6,508 nt of DNA from Deltaproteobacteria bacterium (GTDB lineage: Bacteria; Myxococcota_A; UBA9160; JAFDET01), in the NCBI GenBank assembly GCA_019310195.1, contig JAFDET010000300.1, positions 1-6,508 of the forward strand, written 5' to 3'. Under the pieces are notes generated by a model. That model ran no database searches and was not told the DNA's origin. It saw only the letters and a list, made by a program, of their open reading frames with translations. A program made the translations under genes and the position numbers. Shown here in pieces: positions 1 through 5,613 of the stretch. How positions within the stretch are numbered: the stretch's first letter is position 1; each line of letters opens with the position of its first letter.

Positions 1-1506
1 TGGCTCGAGCCGCGGCTCTACGGCGACTACTTCTACGGCGACAAGCCGCTGCTCTCCTACTGGCTCGTCGCGCTGGTCGCCGCACCGCTGGGCGGCGTGA
101 GCGAGTTCACGGCCCGGCTTCCCAGTGCTCTGGCGGCAACCGGCGCCGTGCTGGTCACGGGCTGGCTGGCGGCGCGCCTGCTGGGCGCGCGCTGGTCGCT
201 GGCGGCCGGCGCCGTGCTGGCGACGTCGTATGGGTACCTGTCCTGGGCGCGGGTGGCGTCTGCGGATCCCCTCAACCTGCTCTTCATCACCGCCGCCATC
301 GCGGTCTACGTGGAGTGGCTGCTGGGCCGCGGGCGCTGGTGCCTGCCCGCGTTCTTCTGTCTGCTGGCGGCGGGCGGCCACGCCAAGGGGACGCCGGCCA
401 TCTTGATCCCCGTCTCCGTGGTGGGCGTCGACGTGCTGCTGGCGCGGCGTTGGGAGCTGCTGCGCGAGGCCCCGCGCATCGCCCTGTGGACGGCCGTGGC
501 GGCCGTCGTCTACCTGGCGCCGTTCGGCGCCTCGTACCTGGATAGGGGCGACGCGCGGCTCTTCGAGCTGATGCTGCGCGAGAATTTCACGCGCGCCCTC
601 GACGCCTACGACCACGTGAATCCGCCCTGGTACTACCTGGGCATCCTGCCGCTGTACCTGCTGCCCTGGACGCTGTGGCTGCCGGGCGGGCTGGTGGCCG
701 CGATCGGCCGAGCGCGCGAGCGGGCCGGGGTTCGCTTCGCGCTGCTGGCCTTCGTCACCATCGTGGCCGTCTTCAGCGCCAGCGAGTCGCGCCGCAGCTA
801 CTACATCCTGCCGGCGCTGCCTTTCGCAGCCCTGGTGTTGGCGGCGTCCTGGCAAGCGGCCGTCGAGGCGCTGGAATCCGGCGCGGCCCGAGCCGCCCTC
901 TGGCGCGCATCGCTCTTCGTCCCGGCCGGCTTGTTCGCGCTGCTGCTCGTCGGAGTCGCGCTGGTCGCCTTGCTGAAGGGCGGGGCGCACCCTGGGCTGG
1001 GGCCGATCGTCGAGGCCCTGCCCGGGCTCGTGCCGGTGGCGCTCGTCCTGCTGGCGCTGGGCGCGGCGCTGGTGGCGGCCAGCGTGCGCCGGCGTCCTCT
1101 GGCGATGCTGGTGGCGGCGGGGCTGGGCGCCTGGCTCATCGCGCTCTACTTCGCCACCGGCGTCCAGGCGCTGCGCGAGCAGCGCAAGCAGGAGCGTCAC
1201 GTGGCCGCTCAACTCCTGGAGCGCTTCCCGGACGAGCGGGTCTTCTTCTACCACGGCGCCATCGGGCCATTGCGCTGGTATGTGGGTGGCGAGGACGTGG
1301 CCCGCGAGAGGCGCGACGTGCGCGACGCCCTGGGCGAGTCCGGTGCCCACGCCCTGGTGGCGTGCAGCACCTCCAGCTGCCGCGAGGGCTTCCCGGACGA
1401 GCGCTGGCTGGTCTGCCTGCCGGTGCTCGACTCCGCCTCTCCGGCCATCGGCGCCTGGATCGAGGCTCGCGACCAGTACCGGGTCTTCCGCTGCGTGCGG
1501 CGCTGA
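1..1506 (+). CDS. ArnT/PMT-type (GT39-like) membrane glycosyltransferase, 5' partial
   Basis: This is the 3' part of a polytopic glycosyltransferase; 501 codons are visible and the frame is open from base 1, so the start and roughly the first 50-80 residues, including the expected catalytic acidic motif of the first periplasmic loop, lie outside the window. Family members move a sugar from a polyprenyl-phosphate donor to lipid A, protein or another envelope acceptor. Visible support: the GDKPLLSYWL segment at visible residues 13-22, matching the KPPL-x-x-WL signature; RLPSAL, then a long hydrophobic helix; a helix ending in WARVASADP; the GHAKGTP turn; NPPWYYLGILPLYLLPW; and SRRSYYILPALP, matching the SKR-x-x-YxLPxxP motif. 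About ten hydrophobic stretches precede a soluble C-terminal domain (visible residues about 385-501). A GTG at base 97 is internal, not the start, because the family motif lies upstream of it. The acceptor cannot be told. The gene converges with the minus-strand cluster. Confidence 0.88.
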   Translation, partial: WLEPRLYGDYFYGDKPLLSYWLVALVAAPLGGVSEFTARLPSALAATGAVLVTGWLAARLLGARWSLAAGAVLATSYGYLSWARVASADPLNLLFITAAIAVYVEWLLGRGRWCLPAFFCLLAAGGHAKGTPAILIPVSVVGVDVLLARRWELLREAPRIALWTAVAAVVYLAPFGASYLDRGDARLFELMLRENFTRALDAYDHVNPPWYYLGILPLYLLPWTLWLPGGLVAAIGRARERAGVRFALLAFVTIVAVFSASESRRSYYILPALPFAALVLAASWQAAVEALESGAARAALWRASLFVPAGLFALLLVGVALVALLKGGAHPGLGPIVEALPGLVPVALVLLALGAALVAASVRRRPLAMLVAAGLGAWLIALYFATGVQALREQRKQERHVAAQLLERFPDERVFFYHGAIGPLRWYVGGEDVARERRDVRDALGESGAHALVACSTSSCREGFPDERWLVCLPVLDSASPAIGAWIEARDQYRVFRCVRR

Positions 1507-1534
1507 ATCCGCTGGCCGGAACAGGGACGCCGGA

Positions 1535-1563
1535 TTGACGCTCCCGGGGGGGAGCGGTACCCA
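1535..1563 (+). promoter_or_regulatory. Possible sigma-70-type promoter for tRNA-Cys
   Basis: A TTGACG box (1535-1540) matches the -35 consensus at five of six bases. It lies 17 nt before TACCCA (1558-1563), which keeps only the leading TA of the -10 consensus. Initiation would fall near 1570, about 30 nt before the mature tRNA. The spacer between the boxes holds an inverted repeat, GCTCCC (1540-1545) and GGGAGC (1550-1555), around a run of seven Gs. The -10 box is weak, so this is a suggestion only. Confidence 0.25.
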
Positions 1564-1570
1564 TCCACCC

Positions 1571-1594
1571 TCGCCGCGTGGCCGCACGCGGCGA
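1571..1594 (+). terminator. Perfect 10-bp hairpin between glycosyltransferase and tRNA-Cys
   Basis: TCGCCGCGTG (1571-1580) and CACGCGGCGA (1585-1594) are exact reverse complements around a GCCG loop, giving a very stable stem 65 nt after the glycosyltransferase stop and 6 nt before the tRNA. No T-run follows, so it is not a classical intrinsic terminator. It could end transcription by another route, block read-through from the upstream gene, or sit in the 5' leader of the tRNA precursor. The structure is seen directly; the role is inferred. Confidence 0.4.
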
Positions 1595-1600
1595 CCCTCG

Positions 1601-1674
1601 GGCGCCGTAGCCAAGTGGTAAGGCACGGGACTGCAAATCCCTGATCCCCGGTTCGAATCCGGGCGGCGCCTCCA
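1601..1674 (+). tRNA. tRNA-Cys (anticodon GCA)
   Basis: A complete 74-nt cloverleaf can be folded by hand. The acceptor stem is GGCGCCG (1601-1607) with CGGCGCC (1664-1670), a perfect 7 bp. The D stem is GCC/GGC (1610-1612 with 1622-1624), with a GG-containing loop. The anticodon stem is CGGGA/TCCCT around loop CTGCAAA, placing GCA at 1633-1635. The T stem is CCCGG/CCGGG (1647-1651 with 1659-1663), with loop TTCGAAT. The discriminator is T1671 and CCA is encoded (1672-1674). The outer anticodon-stem pair is a C1626-T1642 mismatch; the other four pairs are regular. The 3' half of the anticodon stem through the 5' half of the T stem is repeated 80 nt downstream (see the repeat entries). The protein frame read antisense through this gene is the familiar artefact produced by tRNA genes and is not coding. 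Confidence 0.97.
1638..1651 (+). repeat. 14-nt direct repeat, copy 1 (inside tRNA-Cys)
   Basis: The sequence TCCCTGATCCCCGG covers the 3' strand of the anticodon stem, the variable loop and the 5' strand of the T stem of tRNA-Cys. An exact copy in the same orientation lies 80 nt downstream. Partial copies of a tRNA next to the intact gene are typical of attachment-site scars left by integrating elements, although such cores usually reach the tRNA 3' end, which this one does not. Confidence 0.7.
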
Positions 1675-1717
1675 TGTTTTCAACAAGTTGTGCGATTCTG
1701 GTTGGGCTTGGTTGTAG

Positions 1718-1731
1718 TCCCTGATCCCCGG
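1718..1731 (+). repeat. 14-nt direct repeat, copy 2 (at the broken GFA gene end)
   Basis: This is an exact second copy of TCCCTGATCCCCGG, 44 nt beyond the tRNA CCA end. It sits within about 8 nt of the point where similarity of the minus-strand GFA gene to its family stops (near 1739). The 43 nt between tRNA and repeat (1675-1717) are noticeably richer in A and T than the rest of the window and hold no recognisable gene. Repeat and gene break together suggest a recombination junction. Confidence 0.7.
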
Positions 1732-1738
1732 AAGGGAC

Positions 1739-2005
1739 CGGCATGGCCGGCGCCTTGCTCAGCAGGGGGGTGCCGCAGTCGGCGCAGAACTCGCGGGTGA
1801 CCGGGTTGTCCAGGTCGCCGCGCTGGAACGGCTTCGGCGAGCCCTTGGTGTAGGCAAAGCCTGCCTCGGGCATGCCCAGGACCAGGTTGGGGCCGCCGCC
1901 CGAGATGTACTGGCATTCGCGGCAGTAGCACTGCCCCTTGAAGAGCGGCTCGCCCTCGACCTTGTAACGGATGTTTCCGCAGTAGCATCCACCTTCGACG
2001 TTCAT
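1739..2005 (-). pseudogene. GFA-domain (DUF636) protein, 3'-truncated
   Basis: The first 89 residues are a clear GFA domain, the zinc-binding fold named after glutathione-dependent formaldehyde-activating enzyme. They carry GGCYCG (C7, C9), QCYCREC (C26, C28, C31), an SGGGP turn and FCADCGTPL (C74, C77). The family normally runs about 130-140 residues, with a GTLDDP-like strand and a closing LPxF-type segment after CGTPL. Here similarity stops after SKAPAMP, near base 1739. No frame can restore the end, because only about 65 nt remain before the tRNA. The reading frame has no stop until 1136-1138 and would run antisense through tRNA-Cys and the end of the glycosyltransferase, so the gene is best taken as broken. 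The start at 2005 is firm: AGGAG lies 7 nt upstream (2013-2017). It is the last gene of the minus-strand series, 37 nt after an intact GFA gene. Confidence 0.75.
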
Positions 2006-2012
2006 CGCTTCG

Positions 2013-2017
2013 CTCCT
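2013..2017 (-). promoter_or_regulatory. Ribosome binding site of the truncated GFA gene
   Basis: AGGAG lies 7 nt before the ATG at 2005. It fixes the start and shows that the gene kept its translation signal although its 3' end is lost. Confidence 0.6.
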
Positions 2018-2042
2018 GTGGTTCGCTGGGTTCCAGACGGTA

Positions 2043-2477
2043 TCACGGATCCAGCGGCTCGAGGCCGCTGGGGCCGCCCAGGCGGGGCAGGGAATCGTGC
2101 ACCTCGACCCACTCGGCGCGGTCGCTGAAATGGGCGTGCAATTGGGGTTCCCGGTCGATGGGGCCATCCATGCCGGCCAGGACGATGTCGATCTTCTCCG
2201 GGTGCTGCGTCGTCTCGAAGAAGAGCGAGCTGCCGCAGCGGCCGCAGAACGAACGCGTGGCGTGGTCCGAGGAGCGATGCCGGACCAGCGCATCGGCTCC
2301 TTCGACGATCTCGAACTGCGCGTAGGGAACCGCGAACCAGGTGACGAACCCCGCCCCGTGGCTGCGGCGGCACATGCTGCAGTGGCAGTGCGCGCACCAC
2401 AGGGTGGGAGGCGTTGCCTGGAATCGGACCGCGCCGCACAGACAGGAGCCGGGAAGCGGGTCGGGGGTGTGGGGCAT
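2043..2477 (-). CDS. GFA-domain (DUF636) zinc-binding protein
   Basis: A 144-residue protein of the GFA family, a beta-rich fold binding zinc through conserved cysteines. Few members have a proven reaction; the founding enzyme was linked to formaldehyde-glutathione adduct formation, so no precise substrate is claimed. Motifs: GSCLCGAVRF (C12, C14), CAHCHCSMCRRSHG (C28, C31, C33, C36), RSFCGRCGSSL (C78, C81) and a late DSLPRLGG segment. Length and domain order are normal and the protein is intact, unlike the neighbouring GFA gene. The two copies differ widely apart from the cysteine motifs, so they are not a recent duplication. It starts 12 nt after the stop of the upstream methyltransferase gene with only a weak purine-rich site (GGCGAG), so translation is probably coupled. 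Soluble and cytosolic by sequence. Confidence 0.88.
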   Translation of the reverse strand: MPHTPDPLPGSCLCGAVRFQATPPTLWCAHCHCSMCRRSHGAGFVTWFAVPYAQFEIVEGADALVRHRSSDHATRSFCGRCGSSLFFETTQHPEKIDIVLAGMDGPIDREPQLHAHFSDRAEWVEVHDSLPRLGGPSGLEPLDP

Positions 2478-2489
2478 CGCGGATCTCGC

Positions 2490-2945
2490 CTAGAGCCAGC
2501 GGCGCACGCCGGCCTTGTAGCGCAGGTACTCGTCGCCGAAGGTGCGCTCCAGGTACGCCTCTTCGCGCAGGATCACGCCGAAGTGCAATATCGCGAGCAC
2601 CGGGATCGCGGCGAGCAGAATCCACGCGTTGTTCAGCAGCAGGCCCAGCCCCAGCAGGACGGCGGTCAGCGACACGTAGGCCGGGTTGCGCGAGTAGCGG
2701 TAGAGGCCGCCGCTGATGACCGCGGGCGTTGGGGTATTGGGGTTCTTGTCCTGGCCGCTGCGCTCGAAGGCCCGCGCAAACGCCAGGGCGACTGCGATCC
2801 CTCCAGCCAGGAGCAGCGCGCCCACCGCCCAGCGAACGATCCACTGCGCTGCGACGCCGAAGACGAGCGCGCCGAGGTAGAGCAGGGGCGGCATTACGAG
2901 CACGTTCGCGTGATCCTGGAGCGGCGAATCCTCGACGTCCGGCAT
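2490..2945 (-). CDS. Isoprenylcysteine carboxyl/phospholipid methyltransferase-family membrane protein
   Basis: A 151-residue integral membrane protein of the ICMT/PEMT superfamily, SAM-dependent enzymes that methylate membrane-embedded or hydrophobic small substrates. The family core is clear: GGLYRYSRNPAY at residues 79-90, and REExYLERTFGDEYLRYKA at 127-145, followed by VRRWL at the C-terminus; these form the SAM pocket at the membrane face. Hydrophobic segments lie near residues 16-34, 38-58, 91-106 and 108-126. Bacteria do not prenylate cysteines in the eukaryotic way, so the real substrate is unknown and may be a lipid, a thiol or a small hydrophobic compound. The start at 2945 is supported by AGGAGG at 2950-2955. 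The gene begins 24 nt after the metallothionein stop and ends 12 nt before the intact GFA gene, within the same tight series. Confidence 0.85.
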   Translation of the reverse strand: MPDVEDSPLQDHANVLVMPPLLYLGALVFGVAAQWIVRWAVGALLLAGGIAVALAFARAFERSGQDKNPNTPTPAVISGGLYRYSRNPAYVSLTAVLLGLGLLLNNAWILLAAIPVLAILHFGVILREEAYLERTFGDEYLRYKAGVRRWL

Positions 2946-2949
2946 GGAA

Positions 2950-2955
2950 CCTCCT
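2950..2955 (-). promoter_or_regulatory. Strong ribosome binding site of the ICMT/PEMT-type gene
   Basis: A full AGGAGG lies 4 nt before the ATG at 2945, within the 24-nt gap after the metallothionein stop. It fixes the start of the methyltransferase. Confidence 0.6.
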
Positions 2956-2969
2956 GGCCGGGAACTACG

Positions 2970-3116
2970 CTAGCCCGTCTGGCAGTCCGCCGACGTGCAG
3001 CGGCAGTCGCCGTCCGTGCAGACCGTTGCGCACTTCTCGCAGCAGTAGGTGGTGCCGTCCTGTTCGAAGCGAGCGTCGCCCACCGTGCAGGTGCAGCCTT
3101 CGCGAGCACAACCCAT
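2970..3116 (-). CDS. Small prokaryotic-type metallothionein
   Basis: This 48-residue gene is easily missed because of its size. Ten of 48 residues are cysteine (3, 8, 10, 25, 26, 29, 33, 38, 40, 45). The layout follows bacterial metallothioneins of the SmtA/BmtA type: an N-terminal C-x4-C-x-C-x-V, then ARFEQDGTTYCCEKCA at residues 15-30, matching the family's G-x-x-YC-x-x-x-CA core, then a C-terminal group containing CRC. Such proteins bind zinc, cadmium or copper in a cytosolic thiolate cluster. Unlike SmtA there is no histidine, and the first CxC pair is reduced to a single cysteine. The ATG at 3116 has a full AGGAGG 5 nt upstream; the TAG stop is at 2970-2972. It lies between the SET-membrane gene (45 nt upstream) and the ICMT/PEMT gene (24 nt downstream). 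The family call rests on motif recall, but composition, ribosome site and position all support a real gene. Confidence 0.82.
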   Translation of the reverse strand: MGCAREGCTCTVGDARFEQDGTTYCCEKCATVCTDGDCRCTSADCQTG

Positions 3117-3121
3117 GGCAT

Positions 3122-3127
3122 CCTCCT
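3122..3127 (-). promoter_or_regulatory. Strong ribosome binding site of the metallothionein
   Basis: AGGAGG lies 5 nt before the ATG at 3116, inside a longer GGAGGAGGA run. It selects this ATG over the out-of-frame ATG at 3121, which overlaps the site itself and leads into a non-coding shadow frame. Confidence 0.6.
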
Positions 3128-3161
3128 CCGCGCCCGCAGGCGCCCGTGGTTCGTGTGCAGG

Positions 3162-4346
3162 TTACCACGCTCCGTTGGGGCGTCCGACCGCGGGCGCCCC
3201 GACGGAGCGGCGCAGCGCGCCGACGGCTGCAAGGGAGGCTGCGAAGAACACCAGGTGCGCCAGGTTGGGCGCAGCGGGCACCAGGAAGGCCCGCCCCAGC
3301 TCGTTGGTGGCGCCGATTCCCGCCAGCGCCAGCGTCGCGAAGACGGGGTTGAGCCAGCCCCACCAGCGGGGCAGGGCGGGCGTTCGCAGACCGCAGACCA
3401 GTACCGCGGCCGAGGCCGCCAGGACGAGGATCGCGGCCGCAGCCCAGAGCGCCACGATGCCCGAACCCCAGCTGCCCACGGCTTCCAGGGGCGGCCTTCC
3501 GGCGGCTCCGGAGCCCACCTCGGCGTGGATCAGGGCCGCGGTCAGCCCGTGGATCAGCGTGCCCAGGCCGGCCGCGCCCGCGCCCGCCAGGGCGATCAGG
3601 CGCGCGACGGCCCGGGAGTCGGCGGAGGCGATCCGTGAAACCGCGCGATACCCGGCGGCATAGAGTGGAATTCCGGCGACGCCGAGCAGGCACCCCACCC
3701 AGAGCACGGCCGGGCCCGGCTCTGGGAGACCCAGCTCCGGCCGAAGCGAGTTGGCGACCCAGAGCATGAGCAGGTCTCCGGCGCTTGCGACCGCCGCGCC
3801 CAGGCAGGCGAGAGTCAGGAGCCGGCCGCTGGCCACCGGCTCCGCGTGCGATTCCGTCAGGTGCGCGAGCTCCAGGGCGTGGCTCTTCCGGAACCAGGGT
3901 GCGAGAAGGGGCAGGTACTCGCGCTGGATCCCCTCCGGCAGCGTAAAGAAGCTGTGCGAGGTCTCGCCTCGGCAGCGTGCGGCGCCGCACTGGCACGGCC
4001 AGCTGTCGCCGCCGGCGTTGTTGATCAGGTAGTCCAGCGTGAGCTCGTCGTCCGCCGCGATGCTGCGCCGGGCAACGACCTCGATCCGCTCCGGTCCGAA
4101 GCGCAGGTAGCAGTTCGGGTCGCAGGAGTGGTTCAGGTGGCGCTCGGGCGGGCCCACGAGGTAGAAGCGCCCGTCGATCAGCGGGCAGTGCTCGGGAAGC
4201 TCGCCCAGCTCGGGTCGGAGAGGTTCGTTCCGCGTGACCTCGCGGCCGAGTACGAACTCGCGGACCGCCTCTCCCTCGGCCAGCCCTTCCCGCGTGAACA
4301 AGCCGAGTCCGCCGATCGGGGACTCTCGTATCGCGACCTGCGCCAT
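3162..4346 (-). CDS. SET-domain lysine methyltransferase fused to a multi-pass membrane domain
   Basis: A 394-residue two-part protein. Residues 1-130 form a compact SET plus post-SET module: RESPIGGLGLFTRE (5-20, the SAM-binding GxG region), RHLNHSCDPNC (69-79, the NHSC pseudoknot motif), DDELTLDYL (99-107, with the catalytic-type tyrosine Y106) and the zinc-type post-SET cysteines C118, C120 and C125 in PCQCGAARCRG. SET enzymes transfer methyl groups from SAM to protein lysines. After a soluble linker (about 131-174), residues 175-380 hold about six hydrophobic helices (near 176-197, 213-234, 248-270, 294-318, 334-350, 361-377) with an AGDLLMLW motif and a GCLLGVAGIPLYAAGY motif. This recalls DUF6796-type membrane proteins, from memory only. 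The SET part would sit on the cytosolic face. The start is fixed by the SET motif only a few residues downstream. No good ribosome site is seen; the upstream stop lies 9 nt away, suggesting coupling. Confidence 0.85.
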   Translation of the reverse strand: MAQVAIRESPIGGLGLFTREGLAEGEAVREFVLGREVTRNEPLRPELGELPEHCPLIDGRFYLVGPPERHLNHSCDPNCYLRFGPERIEVVARRSIAADDELTLDYLINNAGGDSWPCQCGAARCRGETSHSFFTLPEGIQREYLPLLAPWFRKSHALELAHLTESHAEPVASGRLLTLACLGAAVASAGDLLMLWVANSLRPELGLPEPGPAVLWVGCLLGVAGIPLYAAGYRAVSRIASADSRAVARLIALAGAGAAGLGTLIHGLTAALIHAEVGSGAAGRPPLEAVGSWGSGIVALWAAAAILVLAASAAVLVCGLRTPALPRWWGWLNPVFATLALAGIGATNELGRAFLVPAAPNLAHLVFFAASLAAVGALRRSVGAPAVGRPNGAW

Positions 4347-4355
4347 CCGATGAGC

Positions 4356-4736
4356 CTAGGAGGCGCCGGCGTAGGCCAGCAAGCTCCCGAACGCCAGGGC
4401 GCCGCATCCCCAGTTTCGGACGAACGACGGCGGTCGCTGGAGCCACCACTCGACGAAGCGCTGGAGACGCGCCGAGCCCAGCGCCAGGAGCGTCAGCGCG
4501 CTCGCGACCTCCAGGATCCCGACCAGCCGCACCAGGTTCGGGAGACGACAATACGGAGCGCCGGCGAGGAACAGGATCGCGAAAGCGATGCGCAGGGAGA
4601 CCGTCACGGGCAGTCGCGTGAGGACACGCCGGCGAGCGACGAGACCCTTGAGCCGGAGCGGCGAAATCAGGCCGAGCAGACCGACTCCGGCGACGGCGAC
4701 ACCCACGAGCGAAACGGCCGGCCCGAGGCCGCTCAC
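4356..4736 (-). CDS. Small integral membrane protein of unknown function
   Basis: A 126-residue hydrophobic protein that I do not recognise. Four hydrophobic segments lie near residues 8-25, 47-60, 70-88 and 109-123. Between them are basic loops (LKGLVARRRVLTRLP at 29-43; LQRFVEWWLQRPP at 91-103) that probably face the cytosol. The open frame extends upstream to an ATG at 4826, but that would overlap the VOC gene by 90 nt and add an arginine-rich stretch of shadow type. The GTG at 4736 is preferred because its GTGA overlaps the VOC stop (TGA 4735-4733), the usual sign of translational coupling. The downstream SET-membrane gene begins 9 nt after its stop, so this gene is probably translated together with both neighbours. 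No enzymatic motif is visible; a partner or membrane adaptor role would be speculation. Confidence 0.72.
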   Translation of the reverse strand: MSGLGPAVSLVGVAVAGVGLLGLISPLRLKGLVARRRVLTRLPVTVSLRIAFAILFLAGAPYCRLPNLVRLVGILEVASALTLLALGSARLQRFVEWWLQRPPSFVRNWGCGALAFGSLLAYAGAS

Positions 4737-5128
4737 CCCGAGCCGTCCGGCGATGCTGCCACGGCTTCCGCGAAGCAGAGGATGTAGCGGTCGGGGTCTT
4801 CGACGTAGAAGTCGACGACGCCCCACGGCCGTTCTTCAAGAGGCTTGGCGATGCGGGCGCCGCGTTGCTTCAGCTCTTCGTAGAGTTCACGGACCCCGGC
4901 GACGGCCAGGTACGCGTCCAGGTGCTCCTCCGACTTGCGGTGGGCACGCTCGGCTTCGAGCTTGGGCGCGCACTTCAGGTGGATGGGAACACCGTCCCGG
5001 GAGACACTGGCGTAGAAGCCCTCGTACACGAAGTCCTCGGAGAAGCCGAGGCGCTCCCGGTAGAACGCCAGGGCGTGCGCGAGGTCGTCCACGAGGAACT
5101 GGGGGGCTGCCGTCTTGAGTGTGGCCAT
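4733..5128 (-). CDS. VOC-family (glyoxalase/bleomycin-resistance fold) protein
   Basis: A 131-residue protein with the paired beta-alpha-beta-beta-beta units of the vicinal oxygen chelate fold. Unit one has FLVDDLAHALAFYRERLGF at residues 11-29 and VPIHLK at 47-52; unit two has AYLAVAGVRELYEELKQRG at 72-90 and GVVDFYVEDPDRYILCF at 103-119. Family members include glyoxalases, dioxygenases, and bleomycin or fosfomycin resistance proteins. Here the DPDGN-x-xEF motif reads DPDRYILCF, so a cysteine (C118) replaces the usual metal-binding glutamate, as in several bleomycin-resistance-like members that bind ligand without a catalytic metal. H50 is the one obvious ligand-type residue in the first unit. 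Binding or sequestration of a small molecule is therefore at least as likely as catalysis. The start ATG at 5128 has GGAG about 8 nt upstream. The stop overlaps the next gene's GTG by 4 nt. Confidence 0.87.
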   Translation of the reverse strand: MATLKTAAPQFLVDDLAHALAFYRERLGFSEDFVYEGFYASVSRDGVPIHLKCAPKLEAERAHRKSEEHLDAYLAVAGVRELYEELKQRGARIAKPLEERPWGVVDFYVEDPDRYILCFAEAVAASPDGSG

Positions 5129-5160
5129 GGTTTCGACTCCGGCGAGGCCCGCGCCGCGTG

Positions 5161-5592
5161 TCAGGCGGCGCGGGCGGGATCCGTGGCACCGGGAACGGGG
5201 AGCAGACCGCGGGCCCGTCCGAGCAGGTAGGCCGCGACCACCACGTCGAAACCGATGCACGCAGCGGCATACCAGACGGGCATGTAGGAGACGTCGGCCA
5301 GGCTCGGAACGGCCAGGTCCCAGACGGCGTGGACGGCCCAGCCCAGGGACAGGAACCACAGGGAGGACACGAGCCCCAGGACTCCGAAGGCGGCGAAGAG
5401 CAGGCTTCCGGCCAGCTCTACCGAGAGCCCGGCTCCCGCGCGCGGGCCGACGCCGAAGCCGACGTAGGCCAGCGCCGCGAGGAGCAGGCCTCCGGCCAGG
5501 ACGGCTCGCTCGAGGCGCCCGAGGGAACGGGCCAGCGCGATGAACCCGGCGCCGAGCGCCGCGCCGATCAGGAAGTCCACCAGAAACGTCAT
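5161..5592 (-). CDS. DUF6010-like integral membrane protein
   Basis: A 143-residue protein with four to five hydrophobic segments (near residues 4-21, 30-47, 58-80, 82-95 and 107-124). It contains LGWAVHAVWD at 83-92 and MPVWYAAACIGFDVVVAAYLL at 104-124. The G-W-x-x-H-x-x-W-D motif followed by P-x-W-Y and C-I-G-F-D recalls the DUF6010 family of uncharacterised bacterial membrane proteins; the family name is from memory. H88 and D92 are membrane-embedded polar residues that could bind a ligand or metal, though nothing proves it. The start at 5592 has GGAG 5 nt upstream. It lies between two VOC genes, 21 nt after one and 32 nt before the other, which suggests co-expression. Function unknown. 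Confidence 0.78.
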   Translation of the reverse strand: MTFLVDFLIGAALGAGFIALARSLGRLERAVLAGGLLLAALAYVGFGVGPRAGAGLSVELAGSLLFAAFGVLGLVSSLWFLSLGWAVHAVWDLAVPSLADVSYMPVWYAAACIGFDVVVAAYLLGRARGLLPVPGATDPARAA

Positions 5593-5613
5593 CGCGCTCC
5601 GCCTGCCGTGGTC

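Noticed and set aside
1136..1738. Continuation of the truncated GFA frame through tRNA-Cys into the glycosyltransferase antisense
   Set aside because: The translated stretch over the tRNA is the well-known antisense tRNA artefact, and the rest is antisense to a strong coding gene; it is read-through, not a real C-terminus.
2097..3638. A long plus-strand open frame (513 codons) opposite the GFA, ICMT and metallothionein genes
   Set aside because: Its protein is rich in arginine, glycine, alanine and glutamine with no family motif, and it runs antisense to five genes with clear motifs. High GC makes stop codons rare in such frames.
3709..3720. The GCCGGGCCCGGC palindrome inside the SET-membrane gene
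   Set aside because: It lies within coding sequence of very high GC content, where such palindromes arise by chance; nothing suggests a site.
3846..4787. A plus-strand open frame (313 codons) opposite the SET-membrane gene
   Set aside because: Composition dominated by arginine, glutamate and glutamine without domains; explained as the antisense of real coding sequence.
4737..4826. Upstream extension of the small membrane gene to the ATG at 4826
   Set aside because: The extension is arginine-rich, overlaps the VOC coding region in another frame, and is less plausible than the GTG at 4736 overlapping the VOC stop.
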